A stretch of 64,000 nucleotides of DNA. Origin: Christiangramia forsetii KT0803 (GTDB lineage: Bacteria; Bacteroidota; Bacteroidia; Flavobacteriales; Flavobacteriaceae). Where the stretch lies: contig NC_008571.1 in NCBI RefSeq assembly GCF_000060345.1, positions 1,488,001 to 1,552,000 on the forward strand. Reading direction: 5' to 3'. A program made the translations under genes and the position numbers. The notes under the pieces are model-generated. The model was not told the origin of the DNA. It did not search any database and was given only the letters and a program-made list of their open reading frames with translations. This document shows positions 25,101-34,468 of this stretch, one piece after another (positions within the stretch are counted from its first letter, which is position 1; each line of letters starts with the position of its first letter).

Positions 25101-25135
25101 AAGAGGCTGTCAAATTATTGACAGCCTCTTTTTAT
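25101..25135. terminator. Bidirectional terminator between folE operon and TonB receptor operon
   Basis: 13-bp perfect stem AAGAGGCTGTCAA (25101-25113) with TTGACAGCCTCTT (25118-25130), loop ATTA, T-run on the plus side and A-run on the other. It serves both convergent transcripts. Confidence 0.92.
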
Positions 25136-25136
25136 T

Positions 25137-27395
25137 TTAAATGCTGAAACTGGCCGAAAGCATAAGATTTCTTCCAATGTTGAATATACCATCCGGTTTT
25201 AAGCGAGAAAGATGGGAAAAGTACTTTTTATTTAATAAGTTATTTCCACTGGCACTTAGTTCTAAACTGAACTCTTTAAATTGAATGGTTCCGCCTAAAC
25301 CGGCTCCTAACAAACCGTAGCCTTTTGTTTCCGTTTCAAATTGTCCGGGATTGTTTTGATCAAATACATTCTTCAATCTAATAAAGCTATACTTTTCTGA
25401 GAATGTATTACTTCCTTCAAATTCTATTCTTAAGGTGTTAGTTATAGAATTTGCCGGAATCAGAGGTAAGTAGCCACCCTCACTAAGTTTACCTGTTACT
25501 GTTTCAAAACTACTTTCGAGGTGCAACCAATCTAAGGGGTGGGGGTGAATATGAATTCCTATTTCACCACCGTATAGATTTGCATTTGCCTGCTCATATC
25601 TAAAAACAGGCTCTTCTTCAATAATTTCAGCAGTTGGACTGATGAAGATATAATTGCTAACATGATTGTTAAATGCATTTATATAAGCTTCAAAATGCTT
25701 ATTTCTCCATTCCAGGGCAAGATCTACTTGAAAATTTTGCTCATTCTCTAGATCGGAATTTCCAATCTCATACCTGTTCGCTCCGTTATGATCTCCATTT
25801 GAAGTTAACTCTGAAAGATTTGGTGCACGAAAACCACTGGCAAGATTAAGCCTTGCTATAAATTTTTGATCAAACTGGTATTTAGCACCCAGAGCAGCAT
25901 TGAAGCTATTAAAAGATCTGTCTATTCCTTCAACTACGTCGTCATTTTCAGCCTGGTAAGCTATACTTTCAAGAGTTCTGTTGTCAAACCTTAATCCTCC
26001 CTGGAAATCCCAATTCTCAAGGTGATAGTGAGTAGTTGCAAAGATTCCGAAGTCGAATGTTTCAGCATCAGGAATTAAAATCTCTTCTCCAAAATTTGTA
26101 TTAGTCTGGTACATTCCCTGAACGCCAACAATAGTTTCAAAATTCCCAAATTTTGGAAGATTGTACTTTAAATTATAATTGATGGTTTCCAAATGCATTT
26201 CCAAGGCTGGCTCTCCGGAAGCTTCTTCCTCTTCTTCAGAATGTTCTTCTTCGGTTTCCTCTTCTTCATGATGATGTTCCTCGAATTCCTTTCTATTATT
26301 ATATTGATAACCTAATTTAAAATCCAGACTGGAATTCTGAAAATAAAAGCGATTATCCAGACTAAGCACATGATTATCTATTTTTTGAAAGGGTAGGAGC
26401 GGTTCTTTATCTTTAGATTGGACACCAATTTCTTCTGGTATTCCTATTTCGCTTCTGTTGAAATTATATCGTAAGTCGGCTTTATAGTTCTTATCCTGAA
26501 ATCCTATTCCTGCCTTGACATCTTTTTCATTGAACCTTGTATTGGTAACACGTGTTTCATTTCCATCTTCGTAATCACTATGGCTTGCATAACTTCCCCT
26601 GGCCAGAAACTTTAATTTTTCTCCAGAGGTTTTTGCCATTAAACTGGTTTGATATCCAAGTGTGTTACTAAAATAATCGCTTTCTAAGGCGGCATTGGTC
26701 TTTCCGGAATTAGCGTAGCTTTCAGGATTTAAATAAAGAACACCTCCAATGGCATCGCTTCCATAGAGTAAAGAAGCTGGACCTTTTATGACTTCAACAC
26801 TTCCAATTCCTTTTGAACTTATTCCAAGGCCATGTTCATCGCCATACTGCTGATTTTCCAGCCGAACTCCCTGAGTATAAACTAAAACTCTGTTAGAACT
26901 TAAGCCACGTATAACTGGTTTTCCTATCCCTACTCCGGTAGTAAGGCTTTCAACTCCGGCGATCTGAGTAATTCCGTCAGAAAGATTTACAGCACCTTTC
27001 TTATTTAATTCAGAAATGCTTTTTCGTTCTACCTTCATCACATTCTCGCTTTGAAGTTGATGAAAAGGAGTAGAAACAATCACTTCTTCCATCTCTATGG
27101 CAGATGGTTTTAATTTAATATTTATCTCTTCTGAAGGAACGCTTATTTCAAGGTTTAATGTTGCAAATCCTACGGAAGAAACGATTAACTTATAAGTGCC
27201 ATCAGGAATATTTTTAAGTGTAAACGCTCCATTGAAGTCACTTATAGTGCCTTTCTCTAACTGAGGCAGGTAGACGTTTGCACTGATAATTGATTCCTGA
27301 GAATCAGTGTTTTTAATGGTGCCTGATAATTGATTTTGACTATAAATAATAGTGTTCACTGCCAATAGCAGTGTAATTAACAATGTATTTCGCAT
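25137..27395 (-). CDS. TonB-dependent receptor, metal-uptake type
   Basis: 752 residues with a signal peptide (LLITLLLAVNTIIYSQ). A carboxypeptidase-regulatory-like domain (about residues 20-105) precedes the plug (GKPVIRGLSSNRVLVY, LLYGSDAIGGVLYLNP) and the beta barrel, which ends in LMLSASFSI with the terminal aromatic strand. An acidic and His-rich loop (HHHEEEETEEEHSEEEEE, about 370-390) lies between barrel strands, as in ZnuD-type zinc and related metal receptors. It is last in an operon with a His-rich small exported protein. Zinc or copper as substrate is inferred from these His clusters. Confidence 0.88.
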   Translation of the reverse strand: MRNTLLITLLLAVNTIIYSQNQLSGTIKNTDSQESIISANVYLPQLEKGTISDFNGAFTLKNIPDGTYKLIVSSVGFATLNLEISVPSEEINIKLKPSAIEMEEVIVSTPFHQLQSENVMKVERKSISELNKKGAVNLSDGITQIAGVESLTTGVGIGKPVIRGLSSNRVLVYTQGVRLENQQYGDEHGLGISSKGIGSVEVIKGPASLLYGSDAIGGVLYLNPESYANSGKTNAALESDYFSNTLGYQTSLMAKTSGEKLKFLARGSYASHSDYEDGNETRVTNTRFNEKDVKAGIGFQDKNYKADLRYNFNRSEIGIPEEIGVQSKDKEPLLPFQKIDNHVLSLDNRFYFQNSSLDFKLGYQYNNRKEFEEHHHEEEETEEEHSEEEEEASGEPALEMHLETINYNLKYNLPKFGNFETIVGVQGMYQTNTNFGEEILIPDAETFDFGIFATTHYHLENWDFQGGLRFDNRTLESIAYQAENDDVVEGIDRSFNSFNAALGAKYQFDQKFIARLNLASGFRAPNLSELTSNGDHNGANRYEIGNSDLENEQNFQVDLALEWRNKHFEAYINAFNNHVSNYIFISPTAEIIEEEPVFRYEQANANLYGGEIGIHIHPHPLDWLHLESSFETVTGKLSEGGYLPLIPANSITNTLRIEFEGSNTFSEKYSFIRLKNVFDQNNPGQFETETKGYGLLGAGLGGTIQFKEFSLELSASGNNLLNKKYFSHLSRLKPDGIFNIGRNLMLSASFSI

Positions 27396-27439
27396 TGGTA
27401 AATTTTAAATGATTTTTAATTTTGCTTTATAAGAAGTTG

Positions 27440-27757
27440 TTAAGCAAAATGTGGAGGACCCCGAAGATCAAAATGTAGGGGTTCATATTCATTTAAAAAT
27501 TGATAGTAGTCAAATATTCCTTCCTGTATTGGGCTTTCAATTACCAGAGTATAAGTAGGTAATTCTATAGTTAAAGCAGGATTTTTATGAAATTTGTGAA
27601 GATCGCAATCTATAGACTTTGCATGGTAATGCTTTTCAGCATAATTATCGCAAAGTGTATGATCATGAGAAGTAAATATATGTGAAAAACTAACTGTAGA
27701 CGGTAGTAAAATAAGTACCGCTGTAACAATTAGAAATATGTCTTTAAATATTTTCAC
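27440..27757 (-). CDS. Histidine-rich exported small protein
   Basis: 105 residues. The N-terminal helix FLIVTAVLILLPSTVSFSH looks like a signal peptide or membrane anchor. The mature part holds HIFTSHDHTLCDNYAEKHYH and DCDLHKFH: many His and two Cys in about 35 residues, a probable metal-binding segment. It ends in LRGPPHFA. It starts on the base next to the upstream stop codon, and the metal-type TonB receptor lies 44 bp downstream, so it likely handles the same metal in the periplasm. I do not know a family name. Confidence 0.75.
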   Translation of the reverse strand: MKIFKDIFLIVTAVLILLPSTVSFSHIFTSHDHTLCDNYAEKHYHAKSIDCDLHKFHKNPALTIELPTYTLVIESPIQEGIFDYYQFLNEYEPLHFDLRGPPHFA

Positions 27758-28063
27758 CTAAAATTTAAAAATTTTCGCCAGTCCAAGTCTGCTCAGCATT
27801 TTCTTTTCAAATGCCCAGAAAAATTCAAACTGACCAAAGATCCATCCAAAACTAACCAAAAGAACCTGATAAATTGGAAATATCAGTAAGATTCTGAAGG
27901 TCCAATAGATGCTCCAATGACTGTTCTGCTGAGTAATACCCACAAGTTCACAAACAGGGCTGGCTAATTTAGCCGCAGAAGACCCGGTAATTGCGAATAC
28001 CAGAAAAATGATAAATAACTGCCAATTGGAATCTATTCCCCAGCGATCTTTCAATTTTTTCAT
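27758..28063 (-). CDS. DUF6787-like small membrane protein
   Basis: 101 residues. KKLKDRWGIDSNWQLFIIFL is the pattern I associate with DUF6787 (sometimes mislabelled as diacylglyceryl transferase). Two membrane segments, about residues 15-35 and 55-75, flank SSAAKLASPVCELVG. It is the first gene of the operon with the His-rich protein and the TonB receptor. A consensus promoter lies so close to its ATG that the mRNA would be almost leaderless. Function unknown. Confidence 0.7.
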   Translation of the reverse strand: MKKLKDRWGIDSNWQLFIIFLVFAITGSSAAKLASPVCELVGITQQNSHWSIYWTFRILLIFPIYQVLLVSFGWIFGQFEFFWAFEKKMLSRLGLAKIFKF

Positions 28064-28067
28064 GTTG

Positions 28068-28097
28068 CAAATATACTGAATTGACTAAAGAATCAAA
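28068..28097 (-). promoter_or_regulatory. Promoter of the DUF6787-TonB receptor operon
   Basis: Minus strand TTTG (28094-28097), 18-bp spacer, TATATTTG (28068-28075). The ATG begins at 28063, leaving about 0-2 nt of leader. Confidence 0.65.
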
Positions 28098-28518
28098 TCC
28101 TGGTAGGGACACTAAATCTTTGATTGTAATGCCTGCTGAAGAAAACAAAGTAATTATAGAGTAAATAATTTACTTCGTAGCCATAATCTATATTACGATC
28201 ATAATTGATATGATTTATATAAAGATCTGGATTGTATGTCAATGGCTGACCTACTCTTTGATTATATTCTGAAACCAGAAACTGATTTTTATTCTCAAGG
28301 TAACTTTGAGAATGATATCCTCTTGGCTTGGCGTAAGAATTTATAAAAAGATTAAATCCAGGTTCAATAATAATAATCTCGTACTCAAGACTGTCGTTGG
28401 CAATCCTTACAGTATCATTTTCAGCCCCCGCTACATCTGAAGGGAAATTTTTCCCGCCTGAAGAGCCGCAACTGTATATAAACAACGCAAGTAAGCCGAT
28501 ATATATAAAATTCTTCAT
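28093..28518 (-). CDS. DUF6146 lipoprotein
   Basis: 141 residues. The lipobox is LALFIYSCGSSGG, with the lipidated Cys at about residue 17. The domain YEIIIIEPGFNLFINSYAKP and the block KNQFLVSEYNQRVGQPLTYN match DUF6146, a Bacteroidetes lipoprotein family with many aromatic residues and no known role. Gly/Ser follow the Cys, with no Asp at +2, so export to the outer membrane is plausible. Its 3' end (28093) overlaps the -33 promoter element of the downstream operon. Confidence 0.85.
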   Translation of the reverse strand: MKNFIYIGLLALFIYSCGSSGGKNFPSDVAGAENDTVRIANDSLEYEIIIIEPGFNLFINSYAKPRGYHSQSYLENKNQFLVSEYNQRVGQPLTYNPDLYINHINYDRNIDYGYEVNYLLYNYFVFFSRHYNQRFSVPTRI

Positions 28519-28556
28519 AATTTATTTTATCAGGATAGGTTCAAAAATTATACCTG

Positions 28557-29180
28557 TTATTTCCCTCCGGTAAATCCTCCCAGGATACTTCCACCAGATT
28601 TATTAGATTTTCCACCTCCCAGGATCATTCCTCCTATATCGTCAATAACACTACCATCACCATCTCTGTCCAGCAGAGTTTCCAGAAATGACGCATCGTG
28701 TTTTGAACTATTACCTAAAACAGATCCCAGCAAGCCTCCTAATCCATCCTGGTCTACATTATCTTTTCTTTTTTGACTACCTAAAAGGCTTAGAAGTACA
28801 GGGGCAGCCATTTTAATGATAGCGTTTAAGCTATTCTTATCCATATTTAATGCAGATCCAAGACTTGAAGAAATCTTCTCTTCTTTATCACCCAGAATAT
28901 GATTTACAATTTTACCACCTTCAGAATGAAGATCATCAGAATTCAGATTTTCTAATTGATCAAGTAAAGAACCATTATGTTTATCACTACTCAAAGCCTT
29001 ATCTAAACTAACAGCACCTTCATTTGATTTTGTATTGTTTTTCATGGCTCCCAAAAGAAGTGGTAACGCCATTCCAAGCGCAGAGGTTACTTTATCTTTT
29101 TCTTCTGAAGTTTTGCTGCTTGCCTTGTTAATAAGGGCTTCTCCAGCCGGTGTGTTTAGAATATCAAGAATTGATGCCAT
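28557..29180 (-). CDS. DUF937 domain protein
   Basis: 207 residues, no signal peptide. The N-terminus MASILDILNTPAGEALINKA is the DUF937 opening. The sequence is built from two related helical repeats with LGMALPLLLGAMKNNTKS and MAAPVLLSLLGSQKRKD (about residues 35 and 130), each after a block of charged residues. The C-terminus is Gly-rich (GGMILGGGKSNKSGGSILGG). The function of the family is unknown; the doubled LLG motif suggests an internal duplication. Confidence 0.85.
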   Translation of the reverse strand: MASILDILNTPAGEALINKASSKTSEEKDKVTSALGMALPLLLGAMKNNTKSNEGAVSLDKALSSDKHNGSLLDQLENLNSDDLHSEGGKIVNHILGDKEEKISSSLGSALNMDKNSLNAIIKMAAPVLLSLLGSQKRKDNVDQDGLGGLLGSVLGNSSKHDASFLETLLDRDGDGSVIDDIGGMILGGGKSNKSGGSILGGFTGGK

Positions 29181-29243
29181 GATAGTGTGTTTTTAGATGA
29201 GAAAATCTATAGAATTTACGAAAAGAATAGGCCTTTAAGCATT

Positions 29244-30212
29244 CTACATACTCTTTTTTTCTTTCTTTAATATCGAGATGATCTGTTCTGCAAGTTCAAT
29301 TCCAATTCTTTCCTGTGCTTCATTTGTTGCAGCACCTATATGCGGACTCAACGAAATACTTTCGTTCATTAAGAGCTTGATTGCGGGTGTAGGTTCATTC
29401 TCATAAGTATCTAAAGCCGCAAAGGAAACCTTTCCAGATTCTATAGCAGCTAGTAAAGCTTCCTCATCTAAAACGCCACCACGGGCAGCATTGATGATTC
29501 CAACGCCATCTTTCATTTTAGCGATCTCTCTGGCTCCAATAACAGGTTTAGCCTGAGCCGGAACATGCAGGGTAATAAAATCTGATTTCGTAATGAGCGT
29601 TTCAACAGGTTCAGTTTTTACAGGTATTTTTATACTTTGATCATCATAGAATTTAAGGGTTATCTCAGATTCGCCTACATTCTTGTCACTTGCTATCACC
29701 TTCATCCCAATTCCAAGAGCAATTTTAGCAACCTCACGACCAATCCTTCCAAAACCTACAATACCAAGGGTTTTCCCTCTAAGTTCGACTCCGCCGGCAT
29801 AAGCCTTTTTAAGATCCTTAAATTTTGAATCTCCTTCAAGAGGCATATTTCGATTAGAATCATATAATTTTCGAACTCCTCCAAAAAGATGTGCAAAGAC
29901 CAGTTCGGCAACCGAGCTTGAAGAAGCAGCCGGGGTATTGATTACAGAAACACCTTTACTTCTTGCATATTCAACATCAATATTATCCATTCCTACGCCA
30001 CCACGACCTATAACTTTTAGGTGGATACAATTGTCGATAATGTCTTTTCTTACTTTCGTGGCACTTCTTACAAGCAGCACACTAATGGCATTTTCATTTA
30101 AATAATCCTTAAGTTGCTCCTGTGCTACTTTTTTTACAATAACTTCAAAACCGGCATTTTTAAGGGTTTCTACTCCACTTTGTGAAATACCATCGTTTGC
30201 TAATACTTTCAT
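29244..30212 (-). CDS. serA: D-3-phosphoglycerate dehydrogenase-type enzyme
   Basis: 322 residues, D-2-hydroxyacid dehydrogenase fold without a C-terminal ACT domain, so probably no serine feedback. GRGGVGMDNIDVEYARSKGV, the Rossmann motif GIVGFGRIGREVA (about 150-162), NAARGGVLDEEAL with the catalytic Arg, and LSPHIGAATNEAQERI with the catalytic His are visible. It lies 24 bp after serC on the same strand, which makes serine synthesis the natural assignment: oxidation of 3-phosphoglycerate, then transamination by SerC. Confidence 0.93.
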   Translation of the reverse strand: MKVLANDGISQSGVETLKNAGFEVIVKKVAQEQLKDYLNENAISVLLVRSATKVRKDIIDNCIHLKVIGRGGVGMDNIDVEYARSKGVSVINTPAASSSSVAELVFAHLFGGVRKLYDSNRNMPLEGDSKFKDLKKAYAGGVELRGKTLGIVGFGRIGREVAKIALGIGMKVIASDKNVGESEITLKFYDDQSIKIPVKTEPVETLITKSDFITLHVPAQAKPVIGAREIAKMKDGVGIINAARGGVLDEEALLAAIESGKVSFAALDTYENEPTPAIKLLMNESISLSPHIGAATNEAQERIGIELAEQIISILKKEKKSM

Positions 30213-30236
30213 TCTTAAAATGATCTATAATTAGTT

Positions 30237-31301
30237 TTATATTTTCTTTTCCAGATCTTTCATTAGATCTATCACGACCTGTACACTTTCCAGGGGTAAT
30301 GCGTTATACATGGAAGCTCTGTAACCGCCCACACTTCGGTGGCCATTCAATCCATTAATACCAGCATCTTTCCACATTTTATCAAATGTTTCTTTATGGG
30401 AATCATCTACCAGGTTAAAGGTAGCATTCATGGGAGACCGATCTTCTTTTGCCGCAAATCCTTTGAACAATGGATTTCGGTCTATTTCATTATAAAGTAA
30501 ATCTGCCTTTTTGTTATTAAGTTCTTCCATTGCCTTAATACCCCCTTTAGATTTAATCCATCTTAAAGTTAACATTGAAACATACACAGCATAAACCGCG
30601 GGTGTATTAAACATACTGTCTTTACCAATATGAGTAGCGTAATTCATCATTGAAGGGATTTCGCGGGATACTTTGCCCAGAATGTCTTCTTTAATGATCA
30701 CCAGGGTTGTTCCAGCAGGACCCATATTTTTTTGTGCACCGGCATAGATGAGATCGAATTTAGAGAAATCTAACTCTCTTGAAAAAATATCACTACTCAT
30801 ATCGCAAATCAGCGGTTGTGAAGTAGCAGGAAATTCTTTCATCTGTGTTCCAAAAATAGTATTATTACTTGTACAGTGGAAGTAATCAATATCATCAGGT
30901 ATAGAATAAGACTTAGGAATATAATTGAAATTTTTATCTTTTGATGAAGCCACTTCTTTAATATCCCCAAATAACTTGGCTTCTTTGATAGCTTTTGAAG
31001 ACCATGTACCTGTATTGAGGTAAGCGGCTTTTTTTTTCAGAAGATTGTAAGCAACCATTAAAAATTGCGTGCTGGCGCCTCCCTGAAGAAACAGGGCCTT
31101 ATATCCTTTATCTTTTAAGCCCAATAACTCAAGCGACAAAGTTTGGGCTTCTTCCATTACCGCAACAAAGTCTGCACTACGATGAGATATTTCTAAAATA
31201 GATAATCCTGAATTATTAAAATCTAAAATAGCCTGGGAAGCTTCCTTAAACACCTCTTGTGGTAAGATGCATGGGCCTGCGCTAAAATTATGCTTTTTCA
31301 T
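30237..31301 (-). CDS. serC: Phosphoserine aminotransferase
   Basis: 354 residues. KKHNFSAGPCILPQEVF opens the family; HRSADFVAVMEEA, FLQGGASTQFLMV and the PLP-lysine motif YAGAQKNMGPAGTTLVI (about 190-206) follow, and HRSVGGYRASMYNALPLE ends the C-terminal domain. The enzyme transaminates 3-phosphohydroxypyruvate with glutamate. It forms an operon with serA. Normal length and no missing residues. Confidence 0.97.
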   Translation of the reverse strand: MKKHNFSAGPCILPQEVFKEASQAILDFNNSGLSILEISHRSADFVAVMEEAQTLSLELLGLKDKGYKALFLQGGASTQFLMVAYNLLKKKAAYLNTGTWSSKAIKEAKLFGDIKEVASSKDKNFNYIPKSYSIPDDIDYFHCTSNNTIFGTQMKEFPATSQPLICDMSSDIFSRELDFSKFDLIYAGAQKNMGPAGTTLVIIKEDILGKVSREIPSMMNYATHIGKDSMFNTPAVYAVYVSMLTLRWIKSKGGIKAMEELNNKKADLLYNEIDRNPLFKGFAAKEDRSPMNATFNLVDDSHKETFDKMWKDAGINGLNGHRSVGGYRASMYNALPLESVQVVIDLMKDLEKKI

Positions 31302-31370
31302 AAGTGTTATTGTTGATTATAGCAAAGATGCCAAAAATTGAATGGACAAGCTGTTATGGAAACTATAAGA

Positions 31371-32429
31371 TTAAAGTTTAGAGAGAAAGTCTATTGTATC
31401 TATATTATCTGCATAATCCCAAAGTTGCGGTTTTTGAGTTTGTCCAAATCCAACTTCTTCTTTACCGGCATTGTTCTTCACGACACACTGAATTTTCTCT
31501 TCGTTTTCTTTTAAAATATTATTTAATGCTTCCTCATTTTTATACTTTTCATAGAATAGCGTTGATATAGGAGAACCAAAACTCTCGTCTTCCTTCAGCA
31601 TTAAAAATCCATTATCCAGCAATTTAAATTCGCTCATTAAATAAACCGCTTTATTATAATCGTAATTATTAGCATATTTATCCTGATTGATTAAAGGATT
31701 CCATTTGTACATAGCTTTAAAGAATGAGTCAAAATCATAATCTTTCGGTACAAATAGCTTGGAAACGTTTCTGCAACCAAGGCCATAATATCTAAAAATA
31801 TCTTCGCCAAGTTTTTCCAGTTCCTCTTTTGTTTCGTTCCCGTTAATAACCGCGACTGAATTTCTATTTTTCCTAATAATGCTTGGTTTGTTCTTGAAAT
31901 AGTATTCAAAATACCTTGCAGTATTATTACTTCCGGTGGCGATTACCGCATCAAAATTCTCTAATTTATCTTCTGTAAATTTAATTCGGTTTTCATACCT
32001 GCTATCCAAAATCATAAGGTATGAAGCGATCACCGGGAGCAATTGCTTGTCATTGCCAGATAATTTCACTAAAACTTTATGACCTGAAACTAGTACAGAA
32101 AGAAAATCATGAAAGCCCACTAATGGAATATTTCCAGCCATGACGATACCCACGGTTTTTTCTCCGCTTTGAGAAAGATCATATTCTCCCAGCCATAATT
32201 TTAAATTCCGGGGAGTTAGCGCCTCACCCCATTGCTGAAGGGAAAAGATGATATTTTCTCGATTAAACCATCCATTGTAATGAATTGCAGCATCTATTTT
32301 TTGATCCATTTCAGCAAAGAATTTATCATTCCCCGGGAGATCCTTGTCCTGAGCTGAATTGGAGACCTGAAATTGCTTCAGAAATTTACCTAAAGTGATT
32401 AGATGTGATTTATGGTCATCAATTGTCAT
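31371..32429 (-). CDS. LuxC-family acyl-CoA reductase
   Basis: 352 residues, shorter than bioluminescent LuxC (about 480). KTVGIVMAGNIPLVGFHDFL (about residues 93-112), then GHKVLVKLSGNDKQLLPVIA and ATGSNNTARYFEYYFKNKP, are the aldehyde-dehydrogenase-like LuxC (PF05893) blocks, and YYGLGCRNVSKLFVP holds the presumptive catalytic Cys. Such enzymes reduce acyl-CoA or acyl esters to aldehydes with NADPH. A ferredoxin gene is divergent next to it, and serC lies downstream. No lux or wax genes are visible nearby, so the acyl substrate is unknown. Confidence 0.85.
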   Translation of the reverse strand: MTIDDHKSHLITLGKFLKQFQVSNSAQDKDLPGNDKFFAEMDQKIDAAIHYNGWFNRENIIFSLQQWGEALTPRNLKLWLGEYDLSQSGEKTVGIVMAGNIPLVGFHDFLSVLVSGHKVLVKLSGNDKQLLPVIASYLMILDSRYENRIKFTEDKLENFDAVIATGSNNTARYFEYYFKNKPSIIRKNRNSVAVINGNETKEELEKLGEDIFRYYGLGCRNVSKLFVPKDYDFDSFFKAMYKWNPLINQDKYANNYDYNKAVYLMSEFKLLDNGFLMLKEDESFGSPISTLFYEKYKNEEALNNILKENEEKIQCVVKNNAGKEEVGFGQTQKPQLWDYADNIDTIDFLSKL

Positions 32430-32498
32430 CGTCTTATTTGGTTAAGAGAGTGTCCTATGTTAAATTTGTGGAGCGAAATTAAAGTTTCCGTAGCTTAA

Positions 32499-32924
<426 letters not shown>

Positions 32925-32944
32925 TAAGTTTAGGAGATAAAATA

Positions 32945-32972
32945 AAAAATCCCGCTTAGACGGGATTTTTTA
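32945..32972. terminator. Bidirectional terminator after the ferredoxin
   Basis: Stem AAAAATCCCG (32945-32954) with CGGGATTTTT (32961-32970), loop CTTAGA. Serves the ferredoxin gene and the convergent gene ending at 32994. Confidence 0.85.
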
Positions 32973-32993
32973 TTTTCGATTAATGACTTCCTT

Positions 32994-34274
32994 TTATTCA
33001 TCATTCATTTTGCGTTTGATTTTATCAATTGCATTTTGAATGGATTTTTCAGGTTCAATAATATTATTACTTCCCCAGAATTCAGAATCATAGAAGCCGG
33101 AGACATCATCTACCATCACAATATTTGGATTGATCAGGTCAACTGATTTTTTCCAGTCATTTCCGGCATAGGCCTGCCAATCTGTTACCACCATTTCAGT
33201 GTTGATCTTATATTTTGAATTAAAGATCTTTCTTTTCCAATTTACAACATAGTCCATTTGTGCTTTACCATACGCATAATGCCATTTTCCGTTGTTTTGA
33301 GCATAGTCTACCTGGTAGTTTAATTCGGTTGGATATACTTTTGAGCCGTTGGGTTTCTTTTTAACGAACATTGCAGCAGCTGCATCCCTGTCATCAACAT
33401 TCAGGCTATATTCGGCTTTTACAAGGGTGGATGTTTCCGCATCGATAAATAATTTTCCAAAATACCATGGATCAGATTGATCCATTTCTCTAAAATCCAC
33501 TACATAAGTATAACGATCATTGATCTTTGTAGCATCATCAAATTTAAAATCATAGCTATTCATCATTTCAGGTCTCAACACATATTCAGTATACTTCATC
33601 ATATCCAGATATAATGTATTAAATGGCCCTCCGCGTAATTTCAGGGCAAGTGTATCTAATTTATCATAATCGGTACTTTTGCGTGCTTTATATAATGATA
33701 CTAAATCCTTTTTGTTAGAGTTATAGGGACTTTTGAAGATCTTAACCACGGCTTCTGAAAGACTCACATTATTCCAGCCCTTTTTAATCGTCTCTCTGTA
33801 AAATGAGGTCATTAAACTTTGATCTGAAAGGTAATTGTCATCTTTCTTTGCGAGCATTTCTTTAACCAGTAAGCTTGCATTGGTTGCCTTATAGAGACTA
33901 ACTTCTGTAAGTTCCTCTACGGTCTCTTCCAATTCAATTACTGTCTCTTCTGGTTTAAAATAATCCAATGGCAGTGTTTTACTTTGGAATCCAAGAACAG
34001 AGATAGTTACAGTTGCTTCTATAAGATCCTCCGGTACTTTAAGGGAGAATTTACCGTCGGCATTAGTGATCGTCGATATATTACTATTATTGAGGGAGAG
34101 GTAAGCAGAAGAAATACCCCTTCCGTTATTTGCGTTTACAACTTCCCCTTTATACTCAACATATTCAATTTCTGAAGGCTGAAAAGCAAAACTTTGTAAT
34201 GATATAAAGAGCGTACAGAGCATGAAAACTATAGAATGTATGCCGCTACTGGAAATATTATCAGGATTTTTCAT
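32994..34274 (-). CDS. Exported protein with carboxypeptidase-regulatory-like domain
   Basis: 426 residues from the ATG at 34274; an in-frame ATG at 34310 adds 12 hydrophobic residues and is less likely, because the shorter form has a proper signal peptide (HSIVFMLCTLFISLQSFAF). A CarboxypepD_reg-like domain (about residues 40-125) with GRGISSAYLSLNNSNISTIT and ADGKFSLKVPEDL follows. The rest is a beta-rich region without a TonB plug or barrel. Similar solitary proteins are common in Bacteroidetes and have no known function. Confidence 0.75.
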   Translation of the reverse strand: MKNPDNISSSGIHSIVFMLCTLFISLQSFAFQPSEIEYVEYKGEVVNANNGRGISSAYLSLNNSNISTITNADGKFSLKVPEDLIEATVTISVLGFQSKTLPLDYFKPEETVIELEETVEELTEVSLYKATNASLLVKEMLAKKDDNYLSDQSLMTSFYRETIKKGWNNVSLSEAVVKIFKSPYNSNKKDLVSLYKARKSTDYDKLDTLALKLRGGPFNTLYLDMMKYTEYVLRPEMMNSYDFKFDDATKINDRYTYVVDFREMDQSDPWYFGKLFIDAETSTLVKAEYSLNVDDRDAAAAMFVKKKPNGSKVYPTELNYQVDYAQNNGKWHYAYGKAQMDYVVNWKRKIFNSKYKINTEMVVTDWQAYAGNDWKKSVDLINPNIVMVDDVSGFYDSEFWGSNNIIEPEKSIQNAIDKIKRKMNDE

Positions 34275-34468
34275 AATTATTAGAATTAAATTCAGAATAA
34301 ACTTATACAATATAATGAATTCTAAACTTGTTATGATGTGAAACGACTAATATTTGATATAAATGAATAGCGTATTATCAGATAAAACCTTTAAATATTG
34401 AAAATGTAGCATTATATTATGGGGATTCTATAGTTTTAAAGATCATTTTTTCTAATTTATTTTAAATT

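Noticed and set aside
26221-26290. Minisatellite or repeat of GAA/CTT triplets
   Set aside because: It encodes the His/Glu loop of the TonB receptor in frame; low complexity follows from the residues.
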